Shown: positions 37,577-47,143 of the stretch, piece after piece | Layout of the letters: each line of letters opens with the position of its first letter | How positions within the stretch are numbered: position 1 is the first letter of the stretch | From: Psychrobacter sp. UBA3480 | Lineage (GTDB): Bacteria; Pseudomonadota; Gammaproteobacteria; Pseudomonadales; Moraxellaceae | Reading direction: 5' to 3' | NCBI RefSeq assembly: GCF_002377945.1 | Contig: NZ_DFQV01000020.1 | Coordinates: forward strand, 317,412 to 381,411 | DNA: 64,000 bases | Notes under the pieces: generated by a model | Database searches by the model: none | Told to the model about the DNA's origin: nothing | Seen by the model: only the letters and a program-made list of their open reading frames with translations | Translations under genes and position numbers: made by a program

Positions 37577-39025
37577 ATGTTTGCCCATACCAATACTCAG
37601 CGTCACCAACAGCCGTCTTACCAGAATGCGCAGATGCCTCTTCGTATTGCAGTTGCTCTTGCGTTGAGTTGTACCACGATACAAGTACAAGCTGCTGATG
37701 ATTCTCAGACTTATAACGAACTGCCAGCACCCGAAGCTGCGTTTGAATACGAGGATCTTGACCTATCACAGAGTCTTGATAACAGTGCGATATCTTCTGA
37801 TATGAGTACACAAAATGGCAAAATAATTAGCAAAGAATTTATTGCTCAGCAAGCCAAGCTGTTTTTTGAATGTACTCAAGTCCAGTCTAGTGCTGCTCGC
37901 CTCGCTTGTTTTGATAAAGTAGCTGAACAAGGTAAGACACCAAGCTACACCTCAACCAAACAACCAATTGATTTGGCAAAGACCTTTCAAAGTACGGTCT
38001 CAGGTAATCCAAAAGTGATATTGGCTGAGTCTCAAACGGCGATGAGTGGGACGACAGTTGAAGATGCAGATACCATTTTAATGACCAATCAGCAAACAGC
38101 AGCCAGCAAATTGAAGGCAAATGGCAACGTAGAAATAGATGCTGAAACGAATAGTGAGGCGCAAATTTTAGAAAATGTAGGTGTCACTCAAACAGACATC
38201 GAAAAATTCTCGCCACTCAGTCTATCTTATGACCTAGATAAAAACAGTGAGCGTGGTACTTGGACGGTTAGACCATATCGACCGACGTATCTGTTGCCAT
38301 TATTTTATACTTTCGATCCTAATTTGAATCCAAGCACACCATCACAAGAAACAGATCCTTTTGATTCTAATGACATACGTGAGACTGAGCTAAAATTCCA
38401 ATTGTCCCTAAAAACGAAAGTCGCAGAAGATTTGTTTGATACCAGTGCTGACCTATGGTTTGGCTATACTCAAGAATCACATTGGCAAGTTTATAACGAA
38501 GACAACTCGCGTCCATTCCGTGCTACCGATTATCAACCTGAAATATTCTTAACCCAACCTGTGACAGCAGATCTACCTTTTGGTGGACGTCTACGTATGT
38601 TGGGCGCAGGTGCTGTCCATCACTCGAATGGACAAGATGATCCATTATCACGTTCATGGAATCGTGCTTACCTCATGGCGGGTGCAGAGTGGGGCAGACT
38701 CTCAGTCATACCGCGCCTATGGGCTCGAGTAAATAACGAAAGTAGTAGCGATGACGATAATCCAGATATCGAAGACTACATGGGCTACGGTGATATCAAA
38801 TTCTTGTATGATTTGCCAGCTGATCAGAGCATTAGCGGTACCTTGCGCTACAATCCAGGTACCAATAAAGGTGCTGCGCAAATCGACTATATCTATCCTA
38901 TATCAGAGAACGTTAATGGTATGGTGCAGCTATTCCAAGGCTATGGTGAGTCGATCATTGATTATAATCATGAAAATACCTCTATCGGCTTTGGTATCGT
39001 ACTGAACGATTGGAAAGGACTCTAA
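37577..39025 (+). CDS. pldA: Outer membrane phospholipase A
   Basis: 482 residues. The signal peptide ends near VQA (about 39). An N-terminal region of about 170 residues has no beta-barrel character and carries a Cys pair (FECTQVQSSAARLACFDKVAEQ). The 12-strand barrel follows from about residue 220. The catalytic set of OMPLA is intact: His348 and Ser350 in VHHSNGQDDP and Asn362 in SRSWNR; DNPDIEDYMGYGDIKF and GYGESIIDYNHENTSIGFGIVLND match E. coli PldA. The enzyme hydrolyses misplaced outer-leaflet phospholipids as a Ca2+-dependent dimer. AAGGA precedes the ATG. E. coli PldA lacks the long N-terminal region. Confidence 0.94.
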   Translation: MFAHTNTQRHQQPSYQNAQMPLRIAVALALSCTTIQVQAADDSQTYNELPAPEAAFEYEDLDLSQSLDNSAISSDMSTQNGKIISKEFIAQQAKLFFECTQVQSSAARLACFDKVAEQGKTPSYTSTKQPIDLAKTFQSTVSGNPKVILAESQTAMSGTTVEDADTILMTNQQTAASKLKANGNVEIDAETNSEAQILENVGVTQTDIEKFSPLSLSYDLDKNSERGTWTVRPYRPTYLLPLFYTFDPNLNPSTPSQETDPFDSNDIRETELKFQLSLKTKVAEDLFDTSADLWFGYTQESHWQVYNEDNSRPFRATDYQPEIFLTQPVTADLPFGGRLRMLGAGAVHHSNGQDDPLSRSWNRAYLMAGAEWGRLSVIPRLWARVNNESSSDDDNPDIEDYMGYGDIKFLYDLPADQSISGTLRYNPGTNKGAAQIDYIYPISENVNGMVQLFQGYGESIIDYNHENTSIGFGIVLNDWKGL

Positions 39026-39100
39026 TTTAGCAAGGACATCAATTTGAGAAAGGTTCTGACATAGATGAAATTTATTATAAGTTATGACGAATAATAGTTT

Positions 39101-39937
39101 ATGCGCCGTTTAGCGCCTTATCAAACTGGACTGTGGTTGGCAGAGTATATGGATATGCGCTGCCAACTATGCCGTATTTATCGTAGTACACCACAATCTC
39201 AACTACTGCACCATCAAGCCCCATCTAGTCTACATGATGTATCGGATGCATCTTCTACACGGACAGCCTTAAAGAAACACTCTTTTCTTACTGATATCAT
39301 TCATCAAGCAAACAGCTATTTGAGCAGTGGTTTACTTTGTGCTCACTGTCACAATGATATTACTTGGTTGCCAAGACCTTTTGAAGTGGATATCGCTCCT
39401 AGTATATCTCTATCTATCCAAGCCTCCACCTACTATGAGTATCCGATACGTCAAGCTATCCGAGCATTTAAGCATCAAGAGGATATGACGAAATTGCCGT
39501 TACTATTACATGCCATACGTCAATTACCGCGTCCACACGGTTGTCATCGCAATAACAGCGTGATTGTTGCTATGCCAACGACAAGTCAACGATTGGTCAA
39601 ACGTGGGTTCGATCCTGTCAGTATTCTATCTGCTCAATTGTCTAAACATTGGCAAATTCCTTTATGGCAAGGCGTTCAGCGTATTGACGATACAGTTAGT
39701 CAGCAGGGACTGTCTCGTGCCGAACGTCTTAGCAACTTAGATAACGCCTTTGCTCTAATCGAAAACCCTCCTAAAAAACGCTTACTATTATTTGATGACG
39801 TATCTACTACAGGTGCAAGCTTACAATCATTAGCGCGAGTCCTTGTTCCACCTGCAGCAGTAAAATTAGCAACGGATAGCAGCCATAATATTTATCAAAT
39901 TTCTGCTTACGTATTAGCCCATGGCAGCAAATCCTAA
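39101..39937 (+). CDS. comF: ComF family phosphoribosyltransferase-like protein
   Basis: 278 residues. The N-terminal zinc-finger part has Cys21/Cys24 and Cys80/Cys83 (CQLC, CAHC). The C-terminal phosphoribosyltransferase domain includes YEYPIRQAIRAFKHQ, VAMPTTSQRLVKRGFDP, QQGLSRAERLSNLDNAF and the PRPP loop LLLFDDVSTTGAS. ComF proteins are needed for DNA uptake in naturally competent bacteria. Its position between pldA and the type IV pilus block is suggestive, because such pili also take up DNA. A 55-residue stretch (28-80) between the cysteine pairs is longer than usual. Confidence 0.9.
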   Translation: MRRLAPYQTGLWLAEYMDMRCQLCRIYRSTPQSQLLHHQAPSSLHDVSDASSTRTALKKHSFLTDIIHQANSYLSSGLLCAHCHNDITWLPRPFEVDIAPSISLSIQASTYYEYPIRQAIRAFKHQEDMTKLPLLLHAIRQLPRPHGCHRNNSVIVAMPTTSQRLVKRGFDPVSILSAQLSKHWQIPLWQGVQRIDDTVSQQGLSRAERLSNLDNAFALIENPPKKRLLLFDDVSTTGASLQSLARVLVPPAAVKLATDSSHNIYQISAYVLAHGSKS

Positions 39938-40264
39938 ACCCAATATATCTTTGTCAGTAATATCTAATTATTGCTAATATATTTCCTTAACGCTATATTA
40001 TTATAACTATGTATACTAATTTGTTGTTTTATAGCTGTATACGTCGATAGTGATTTACATATTTATGGATAAGTTACATATATTAAGTGACAAATATCGA
40101 CTTTTTTAAACATCATTAGTTATATGTCGTGGAACGAAAATTGCATATTATTAGGGTAGTCAGTATAAAAATAGTAGTAAGCTAAAAATATAAGATACTT
40201 ACAATAAATTTTAGTGAGATATAGACGAAAGATAGTTAATTGCCGTTTTAAATAGGAATATGAT
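39938..40264. other. Upstream region of the pilus operon
   Basis: Very AT-rich, about 327 bp, holding the sigma-54-like promoter at 40130-40145. The upstream half may bind an activator. No gene was recognised. Confidence 0.5.
40130..40145 (+). promoter_or_regulatory. Sigma-54-like promoter of the minor pilin operon
   Basis: TGGAAC-GAAAA-TTGCA fits the -24/-12 consensus TGGCAC-N5-TTGCA with one mismatch and exact spacing. The start would be near 40157, about 108 nt before fimT. Confidence 0.7.
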
Positions 40265-40771
40265 GTGAACGCATCTTTGAACGAATTATCACCTAAGCTA
40301 AAAAATATTAGTTCAGGTTTTACCTTGATTGAACTAATGGTAACCATTGCTGTACTCGCCATTATTGCAGGTATTGCGGCGCCTAATATTAGTACTCAGC
40401 TTGCAGACCAGCGGGTTAAGTCGACGGCGGCGACGATTGCTAATGCGTTAAAAGAGGCTAAAGTAGAAAGTATTCTTCGTCGGCAGAATATTACTGTTTT
40501 ATATGATACGTCTACTACTCCTAGTAAAATTGTATTGCAAGCTAATGGAGCTAGTATCTCTAGCTATAATCTCAATAGACAGAGCGCGGTAACACAACAA
40601 ATTAGTCCTACTACTGTTACTAATATTGTTTTTCGACCTAGTAAGTCAATAGATGGTGGTGCAACAGTAGTTTATACCATATGCGATAGCGGCTCTACTA
40701 GTGAATCTCCTAAGCAGGTTAGTCTTACGAGTATTGCTAATGTTGATATTACAAACGCTGGGAGTTGTTAA
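40265..40771 (+). CDS. Type IV minor pilin, FimT/GspH type
   Basis: 168 residues from a GTG (AGGA 9 nt upstream; the ATGATG just before runs into TGA). An 18-residue leader ends in SSG^FTLIELMVTIAVLAIIAGIAAPN, a normal prepilin peptidase site with Glu5. The GspH-like part has LKEAKVESILRRQNITVLYD and a C-terminal disulfide candidate (TICDSGS...AGSC). FimT/FimU proteins form the tip complex that starts pilus assembly; some FimT proteins bind DNA during uptake. It is first in the operon and overlaps the next gene by 1 nt. Confidence 0.88.
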   Translation: MNASLNELSPKLKNISSGFTLIELMVTIAVLAIIAGIAAPNISTQLADQRVKSTAATIANALKEAKVESILRRQNITVLYDTSTTPSKIVLQANGASISSYNLNRQSAVTQQISPTTVTNIVFRPSKSIDGGATVVYTICDSGSTSESPKQVSLTSIANVDITNAGSC

Positions 40772-41337
40772 TGAAAAACGTCAGCCAGCAACAAGGTGTA
40801 GGATTGGTAGAAGTGTTAGTAGCGCTATTACTGTTAGCAGTCGCTGTATTGGGCTTTACGGCTATGCAAATGTCAGCAGTAAAAGCCACAGATGAAAGTC
40901 TTATGCGCACTCGGGCACTAACTATAATGAGAGGTGGTGCTGAGATAATGCGCACCAATCCTGATGGCATCAGTGCTTTTAAAACAGCTATAAACGGTAC
41001 AGCTGACGCAGTTACTATCGATGGTACTAGTATTACAAAAGACAGTTGTATAAAAAACACCAATACCGTACCAGTAGCTGCTGATAGTTGTACGCTTGCG
41101 CAGCTTGCGACTCGTGATGGCCTATTAGTCAGATCGTATGCAAGTGCGAATGATATTACGATTGGTTTAGTACCAAATGGCTGTCCTGGTACATCGGGTA
41201 AACAAGAGCGTCAGTGTTTTGTTGCTAGTTGGGGAGATACAACCATTACGTTAGATAATAGTTTATCGACTGCTTGTGCTAATGCAGATGGTACTTATAA
41301 GAATGGTGCAGAGTGCTTTATTATGGAGGCTTACTGA
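40771..41337 (+). CDS. pilV: Type IV minor pilin PilV
   Basis: 188 residues. The ATG at 40771 overlaps the previous stop (TAATG), with GGGAG upstream. The leader MKNVSQQQG is followed by VGLVEVLVALLLLAVAVLGF, so the residue after the cleavage site is Val rather than the usual Phe, with Glu at +5 kept. AMQMSAVKATDESLMRTRALTIMRGGAEIMRTNP is typical for PilV. Several cysteines (SCIKNTN, SCTLAQ, GCPG, CFVAS) may form disulfides. It is part of the pilus tip/initiation complex in the inner membrane and periplasm. Confidence 0.88.
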   Translation: MKNVSQQQGVGLVEVLVALLLLAVAVLGFTAMQMSAVKATDESLMRTRALTIMRGGAEIMRTNPDGISAFKTAINGTADAVTIDGTSITKDSCIKNTNTVPVAADSCTLAQLATRDGLLVRSYASANDITIGLVPNGCPGTSGKQERQCFVASWGDTTITLDNSLSTACANADGTYKNGAECFIMEAY

Positions 41338-42314
41338 TGATATCAAGCTATAGTCGCAGATATGAACATCAACAAGGCTTTACGTTAATAGAGCTTATGA
41401 TTTCTCTGATTTTAGGTTTACTAGTATCAGCTGCCGTGATGCAAGTATATTTAATCAATGTTAAGACCAGTAGTATTCAATCTAGTGGTAGCGAACTACA
41501 AGATGCAAGTATATTTGGACTACAACAATTAGAGAAAAAAGTACGAATCGCAAATTTAGGTAATCCAACTACTCAAATTACTAGTACAACGGTAAATGGG
41601 GGAATTGTATTAACTGCTGCTAATCTAGGTATAACAACACCTTATACTAATACCGCCTATCTAACAAGACGTGATGGTGATAGTGCTATTGGCACCAATG
41701 GATGGACAGGTATCTCTAATACTAATGTTAATAGCGATCAGTTGACCATTCAATACACCAATACAACGGGCAATATCATGAGTGATTGTGAAGGTGCGGA
41801 TGCTGCTGTTAATGATATTGTAGTGGAGCGCTACTTTTTACGTAGAGCAACAGGTGATACGAGTACCGGTAATATAAGAAATTTAGTACTAGCCTGTGAT
41901 GCAGGAAGGGTTAGTCCAACTGGTGGCATACTCACTGTTGGTGCGTCAACAGACTCTCGTAATTTTGGCACAGCTGGTCAAGAGTTTATTATCAATGTTG
42001 ACCAATTTAAAATTTTACTAGGTACAAAATCGTCAGCAGCAGCCAGTGCAGGCCAAATGATGTATCTACCAAGCAGCTCATATTTATTGATGGCGACGAA
42101 GCCGTCAATAACAGCTGTGAAGATAGGTCTTATTGTTCATGGTACGACACCTATTATAGGTAGTAATGACCAATCTTCATTTACCTTACTGGGCCAAAGT
42201 AATAGTTTGAAGACAGACACTACTCGCCAACAGCAAGTGCGTACAAGTTATGAGTCTACAACGCTATTGCGTAATGCACGAGTGATTGATGTTGATACTA
42301 GCTTAACTCCTTAA
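41337..42314 (+). CDS. pilW: Type IV minor pilin PilW
   Basis: 325 residues. The ATG at 41337 overlaps the pilV stop by 1 nt, with GGAGG 8 nt upstream. The leader ends QQG^[25 protein letters not shown], followed by the PilW-type SSIQSSGSELQDASIFGLQQLEKKVRIANLG. The globular part is large and rich in Thr, Ser, Asn and Gly, with a conserved PilW end (RQQQVRTSYESTTLLRNARV). PilW joins PilV and PilX in the tip complex that holds PilY1. Confidence 0.9.
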   Translation: MISSYSRRYEHQQGFTLIELMISLILGLLVSAAVMQVYLINVKTSSIQSSGSELQDASIFGLQQLEKKVRIANLGNPTTQITSTTVNGGIVLTAANLGITTPYTNTAYLTRRDGDSAIGTNGWTGISNTNVNSDQLTIQYTNTTGNIMSDCEGADAAVNDIVVERYFLRRATGDTSTGNIRNLVLACDAGRVSPTGGILTVGASTDSRNFGTAGQEFIINVDQFKILLGTKSSAAASAGQMMYLPSSSYLLMATKPSITAVKIGLIVHGTTPIIGSNDQSSFTLLGQSNSLKTDTTRQQQVRTSYESTTLLRNARVIDVDTSLTP

Positions 42315-42335
42315 GACCTATTAGGATAATTTGAA

Positions 42336-43196
42336 ATGAGCAACCACTATCGTTTATCACATTCTTTAGACCAAGGAAAGAAAAGTGGTCAGATATATTC
42401 TAATGGAGAGCGTGGGGCAACACTGATCGTGGTGCTATTGTTCTTAGTTCTCATTATGTTAGCAGGCGCGATAGCCGTTAGACAAAGTAATACCGATTTA
42501 AAAATTGCAACGAGTGATCAAATAAATACGGTTTTATTACAATCATCTGATAGCGCCAATCAAAAGCTAGAAATGATGGTTAATGGTAGTCCGAGTTCTG
42601 AAGAGTACCGCGACGTAACAAGTGCAGCAGGGGTGTTTGGTCATTTTTTATTGAATCCAGACAATGCAACCAACGAATTTATTTATTGTTTCAATCCTCG
42701 CACTAAAAAATACTTGGCCGCAAATGCCTCTGTCAAAAAATCGACTGGTGGCTATTGGAGTAGTTTAAGCGGTGGATTCTGTGATTATACCAACGCCAAT
42801 GACTATACCAGTGCTAGACAGACAGTCATGACACAAATGAGTGTTACAGTTACGCCTACCAACCCCAATACACCTGTGTTTGATCATATGGTTATCGGTA
42901 AAGAGGTACAAGATAGGACCAGTAAACGTTACCAGTTTGACGTTCGAGCCTCTTCCGCTCTACCAGCTTACAACGAACCAAAAGTAGGCAGTGACAAATG
43001 TTTTGAGCAAACCAGTATAAATGCCAATGTAGCTACTGGCAAAAAATCTCTAAGCGATTGTATGTTGTCTGCATCTACGCCAAGCAAAATGCTATATGAG
43101 CAAGTAGATGTAGAAAATGCTTCTTCGTCCACCTTATGTATACCATATGGTAAAGGCACACTGTCATCAAAATGCATACTCTCAGTTACCCCCTAA
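42336..43196 (+). CDS. pilX: Type IV pilus assembly protein PilX
   Basis: 286 residues. AGGAT precedes the ATG. A 27-residue leader ends GERG^ATLIVVLLFLVLIMLAGAIAVRQ. As in other PilX proteins the +5 Glu is absent (Val) and Ala follows the cleavage site. The periplasmic part ends with a Cys-containing segment (ENASSSTLCIPYGKGTLSSKCIL). It lies 21 nt after pilW and 41 nt before pilY1, as in Pseudomonas-type fimU-pilV-pilW-pilX-pilY1 operons. Confidence 0.87.
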   Translation: MSNHYRLSHSLDQGKKSGQIYSNGERGATLIVVLLFLVLIMLAGAIAVRQSNTDLKIATSDQINTVLLQSSDSANQKLEMMVNGSPSSEEYRDVTSAAGVFGHFLLNPDNATNEFIYCFNPRTKKYLAANASVKKSTGGYWSSLSGGFCDYTNANDYTSARQTVMTQMSVTVTPTNPNTPVFDHMVIGKEVQDRTSKRYQFDVRASSALPAYNEPKVGSDKCFEQTSINANVATGKKSLSDCMLSASTPSKMLYEQVDVENASSSTLCIPYGKGTLSSKCILSVTP

Positions 43197-43237
43197 TCTG
43201 CTTATTAATTACGCTAATTTCATAAAGGATAGATGTC

Positions 43238-46200
43238 ATGAAACGACTTGACAACGTATCAAAAAACACGGAAAAACGTACGTTACCACTGAAATATTTA
43301 GTCGTTGTAATGGCATCAATGGTTGCGATGCCAATATCACAAGCGGATGTCGCAAATAAACAAATTGGCGACTTAGAGATTTATAAAGCGGCTGAAGGTG
43401 GTAAAACTACTATTACCATGATGTTGGATACCTCAGGTAGTATGAGTATCAACCAAGTGAGTTATGCTTGTGATTTACCTTCAGGAGTTTCTTATACTAA
43501 GGGTTCTGAGGTATCTACGACTGTACCTACATATCCTAAAAACTATTGTGAGACTAGAAAGTACTTTTATCGTTATTCTCCAGTGGGTCAATGGTACCGA
43601 TGTGGTGCTAGCGATGGGTCTGGATCTGTTGGTTACGGTTTTGCAGATTGCGGTACAGCGATTTCTCCCCCAACAGGAAGTGGGTTTAGCTCTATAACCT
43701 CTGGTAGTGGTAATATTTATTTTTACAAATTTGATAAAGTTTATGATCGCTTAACACGTCTTAAAGATGCCATATTTACCTTGATGGACAGTACTCAGTT
43801 AGATTCTACAAAGGTTGCTATCGGTATTGGTCAGTTTTCTACACAGAGTAATAGTAACAACCAGTATAAAGGTGGTGATGGTAGGAGTGGAAAAATCCTT
43901 GTGCCAGCAGCATTAATTACCCCAGCACAGCGTACTGCTATTAAAGTAGCAGTAGCAGGCTTGAATGGTGAAAATGGTACGCCAACAGCCAATGCTTATG
44001 CTGAGGCTGGCGCTTATATGTTGGGTACCAATACCTCTAACTCTTCCTATAGTGGTTTTAGTGACTCTGTGTCATCTTCTAAGAGTGGTAATAATTATAT
44101 TAGCCCATTGTCGTCTACTACTAGTGCTAGCTGTGATGGAAGAGGAATATACTTCTTAACAGATGGTAATCCAAATAGTGCACCTTCTCCTACTACCCTT
44201 ATGAGGTCAGCACTGAACGTTACAGGAAATACTTTCAGTGTGCCATCTTCAGGAGCGTTACCAAGCGGTAGTGAAAATAACAATGGTATGCCTGAAGTAG
44301 GAGCATTTGCTAAAGCGTTGCGTAATCCAGCTCTCAATCCATTAGGGGCAAATGGTGAAATTTTAACAGCTGTGGTTGGGTTTGGTTCAAGTTTCGACGT
44401 TGACCGAGTAGCTGATGCAGCCTTGCCTGAAACAGAAAGGGTAATTCGTAGGCTTTCGTACGTAGATTCCAAAGGCACGCAGAAAACAAGTGATTTTTAC
44501 AACTGTGAAAAAATTACAGGCGTTGATGCAAAAAATGCTTGCAACTGGGGAGCAAAGTCACACCCATCGTTACCCAATGTAGGTGGGTTTGGTGAAGGTG
44601 GTTTCTATTCAGCACAATCCACAGAGGATATTGTTAATAGTATTACAACCTTTGTTAGCGACCTTAATCAAACATTACCTTCTACACCTTCAGGTACTAT
44701 CATCGTTCCTAACGATCCTTACCGTGCTGATAGCCAACTTGCTATTGCTTATTACCCAACCCTACAGCCTAAAGTTGCTGAGAACTCAGTGATTTGGGAA
44801 GGTAATATGAAAAAATACAATTTGAATGAAGGAACACTATACGGTAAAAATAGTGCAAAGCTGTTCAAAAATACAGCAGGGGAGTTGAACAAAACGACAC
44901 AAGATTTATGGTCTGACAAAGACTATACCAATGCAAACGATAAAGTGGAATCTGGTGGATTCTATGCGCAACTAAAAACACCAGATACAGGTGTATCTTC
45001 AGTCAGGACGTTATATGTAGAGGACTGGAAGAGTGCTACAAACCAAACCACTATGTTGAGGAAATTCGGTGTAAACAGTGCTGGAAAAGTAACACTAGAT
45101 AATGCTCCACTTTCTAGTACTAATAAGTTCAATGATACAGGCACTTACTCTGAGACTTCTTTGAGAAAGCTATTGAACTTTTTAGGCTTTGATGTTCTTC
45201 CAAGTACAGCTACAGCAGTTAAGGACATGACACTGAGTACTGCAAATGCTTCGAAAGCAATCAAAGTTGTTGGTGCGACATTGCACTCTACACCAGCATC
45301 TGTGTCTTATTCTGCAACACTAGATGCTGATGGTAAAGTTACCGACCAACGTGACGATTATATATTATTTGGATCTACTGAAGGCGGATTGCACCTTGTC
45401 AATGCCGACAACTATAGTAATGCTGGTGATGGCGGAAAGGAAAGATTCGTCATTATTCCGAGAGAGATGCTGAGAAATACTAGCCAGTCAGATGCGCTCA
45501 TAAAGGATAGTACCAAAACTGAGATTGGAACGCCAAATTTTGGTATTGATGCACCATGGTTAGTCAATACAGATTATCAGTATGATTTTCCAAATAAACG
45601 AGTATCTATCGATACTAGTGGTAACAAAGGTGTATTTGCTTATGGCGGCTTAAGAATGGGGGGCGAGGCTTTTTATGGCATAGATCTTGGCAATATAGAC
45701 AGTCCAAAGATGTTGTTCTCTATTACGCCTTCGACTGCAGGATTTAGCCGCATGGGGCAAATATGGGCAAAACCGACCAAAGCAAAAATTAAAACCAGTA
45801 GCTCAGATACAGGGACTGATGTTCTAGTATTTGGTGGTGGTTATGATACATGTTATGAGAATGAAAGCTTTCAGGTTGGTATCGTAGATTCGTTGTTAGG
45901 TGGCTGTTCTGCAAAAACCTCAGCTAAAGGTAACGCGGTCTACATTATCAACGCAAAAGATGGCGCATTAATATGGTCGGCATCTAGTGATAGTGGGGCT
46001 ACTAAAACAGTTACGGACATGAAGAACAGTATTGTTGGTGGTGTTACGACTTTGGATCGTGATAATGACGGTTTTATGGACCATATCTACTTTGCAGATT
46101 TGGGTGGTCAGGTGTTTCGTGCGGACTTTACCAATGCTGGTTTCGTCAAGCCAGTAACATCAGGCACAGCATCTCCTGAATCAAAATTTAGTAATACTCG

Positions 46201-47131
46201 AGTAACACGCGTGCTTAAAAGCACTCATGCGACAACGGTAAGTCAAAAGTATGCTTATCGTTTTTATGAACGTCCAGTAGTTAGCTTCTACCGTAATTCA
46301 ACCACAAATACATTATTTGCACTGGTCAACGTGATTTCAGGCGATCGCAGCTCACCATTATCTAAAATACGTAATACCACTGCATATGCGGATCGACTTT
46401 ATGGAATTATAGATAGCGATGTTACCAAAGCCAATGAAGTATTTTATGCTAGCAACTTTACGACAGCTAGTAACATTAATGGTCAAAAAGTCGTTGATCT
46501 AGCGGACAGCAATTTGGTTCAGTTACCGACGGCGATAGGAACTGGGTCAACAGCTGGCTATAGTTTAGCCCAAAAGAATAATGTCATTAGTACAATGCAA
46601 TCAGGTGTTCAGCGAGGCTGGTACTATCCATTAACACGCTTCGATGGCTACGACAATGTCAGATATACAAAAGGTATTGGTAAGTCTGAAGTTATCGACA
46701 ACTTCTTGTACACCACAGTCTATAACCCAGATATGAGTTACGGTCCTACAGATTCATGCACTGCTAAAATTGTAGGTGGATCAGAGCGACAGTTGTATTG
46801 TCTACCTTATGGTATCTGTTTAGATGATACTTCTAAGAACGGTACTGGTGGATTCGTTAGAGCAGGACAGGGAATTCAGGAGCTAACTCTAGGCCCACGT
46901 AGTTCAACGCTTACAAACCAACGTCTACTTATCGGTACACAGACATTAGCAGAGCGCCAGACTGACAGAGTAAGTTTTGGTTCTGATAGCAATAAGAGTG
47001 GTAATAGCTTAATAGATGAAGCACAAGGTCTGACGAATGCTGATCAGATATTGGGTAACGGTACAGCGCCCGAATTGATATTTCATGAGCGTTTCATTCT
47101 ACAACCAAAAACGTGGTATGAAGTAGACTAA
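43238..47131 (+). CDS. pilY1: Type IV pilus tip adhesin/biogenesis factor PilY1
   Basis: 1297 residues. The signal peptide (to about 36, ISQA) is followed by a von Willebrand A-like domain whose MIDAS loop is DTSGS (64-68). An unusual Cys/Tyr-rich stretch (about 76-150) sits inside this domain. The C-terminal half is the PilC/PilY1 beta-propeller (YILFGSTEGGLHLVNAD, FAYGGLRMGGEAFYGIDLG, VYIINAKDGALIW). A calcium loop DRDNDGFMD lies at 940-948. PilY1 sits at the pilus tip, mediates adhesion and surface sensing, and counters pilus retraction. AAAGGATAG lies before the ATG. Confidence 0.93.
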   Translation: MKRLDNVSKNTEKRTLPLKYLVVVMASMVAMPISQADVANKQIGDLEIYKAAEGGKTTITMMLDTSGSMSINQVSYACDLPSGVSYTKGSEVSTTVPTYPKNYCETRKYFYRYSPVGQWYRCGASDGSGSVGYGFADCGTAISPPTGSGFSSITSGSGNIYFYKFDKVYDRLTRLKDAIFTLMDSTQLDSTKVAIGIGQFSTQSNSNNQYKGGDGRSGKILVPAALITPAQRTAIKVAVAGLNGENGTPTANAYAEAGAYMLGTNTSNSSYSGFSDSVSSSKSGNNYISPLSSTTSASCDGRGIYFLTDGNPNSAPSPTTLMRSALNVTGNTFSVPSSGALPSGSENNNGMPEVGAFAKALRNPALNPLGANGEILTAVVGFGSSFDVDRVADAALPETERVIRRLSYVDSKGTQKTSDFYNCEKITGVDAKNACNWGAKSHPSLPNVGGFGEGGFYSAQSTEDIVNSITTFVSDLNQTLPSTPSGTIIVPNDPYRADSQLAIAYYPTLQPKVAENSVIWEGNMKKYNLNEGTLYGKNSAKLFKNTAGELNKTTQDLWSDKDYTNANDKVESGGFYAQLKTPDTGVSSVRTLYVEDWKSATNQTTMLRKFGVNSAGKVTLDNAPLSSTNKFNDTGTYSETSLRKLLNFLGFDVLPSTATAVKDMTLSTANASKAIKVVGATLHSTPASVSYSATLDADGKVTDQRDDYILFGSTEGGLHLVNADNYSNAGDGGKERFVIIPREMLRNTSQSDALIKDSTKTEIGTPNFGIDAPWLVNTDYQYDFPNKRVSIDTSGNKGVFAYGGLRMGGEAFYGIDLGNIDSPKMLFSITPSTAGFSRMGQIWAKPTKAKIKTSSSDTGTDVLVFGGGYDTCYENESFQVGIVDSLLGGCSAKTSAKGNAVYIINAKDGALIWSASSDSGATKTVTDMKNSIVGGVTTLDRDNDGFMDHIYFADLGGQVFRADFTNAGFVKPVTSGTASPESKFSNTRVTRVLKSTHATTVSQKYAYRFYERPVVSFYRNSTTNTLFALVNVISGDRSSPLSKIRNTTAYADRLYGIIDSDVTKANEVFYASNFTTASNINGQKVVDLADSNLVQLPTAIGTGSTAGYSLAQKNNVISTMQSGVQRGWYYPLTRFDGYDNVRYTKGIGKSEVIDNFLYTTVYNPDMSYGPTDSCTAKIVGGSERQLYCLPYGICLDDTSKNGTGGFVRAGQGIQELTLGPRSSTLTNQRLLIGTQTLAERQTDRVSFGSDSNKSGNSLIDEAQGLTNADQILGNGTAPELIFHERFILQPKTWYEVD

Positions 47132-47143
47132 TAGGGCGAACTT

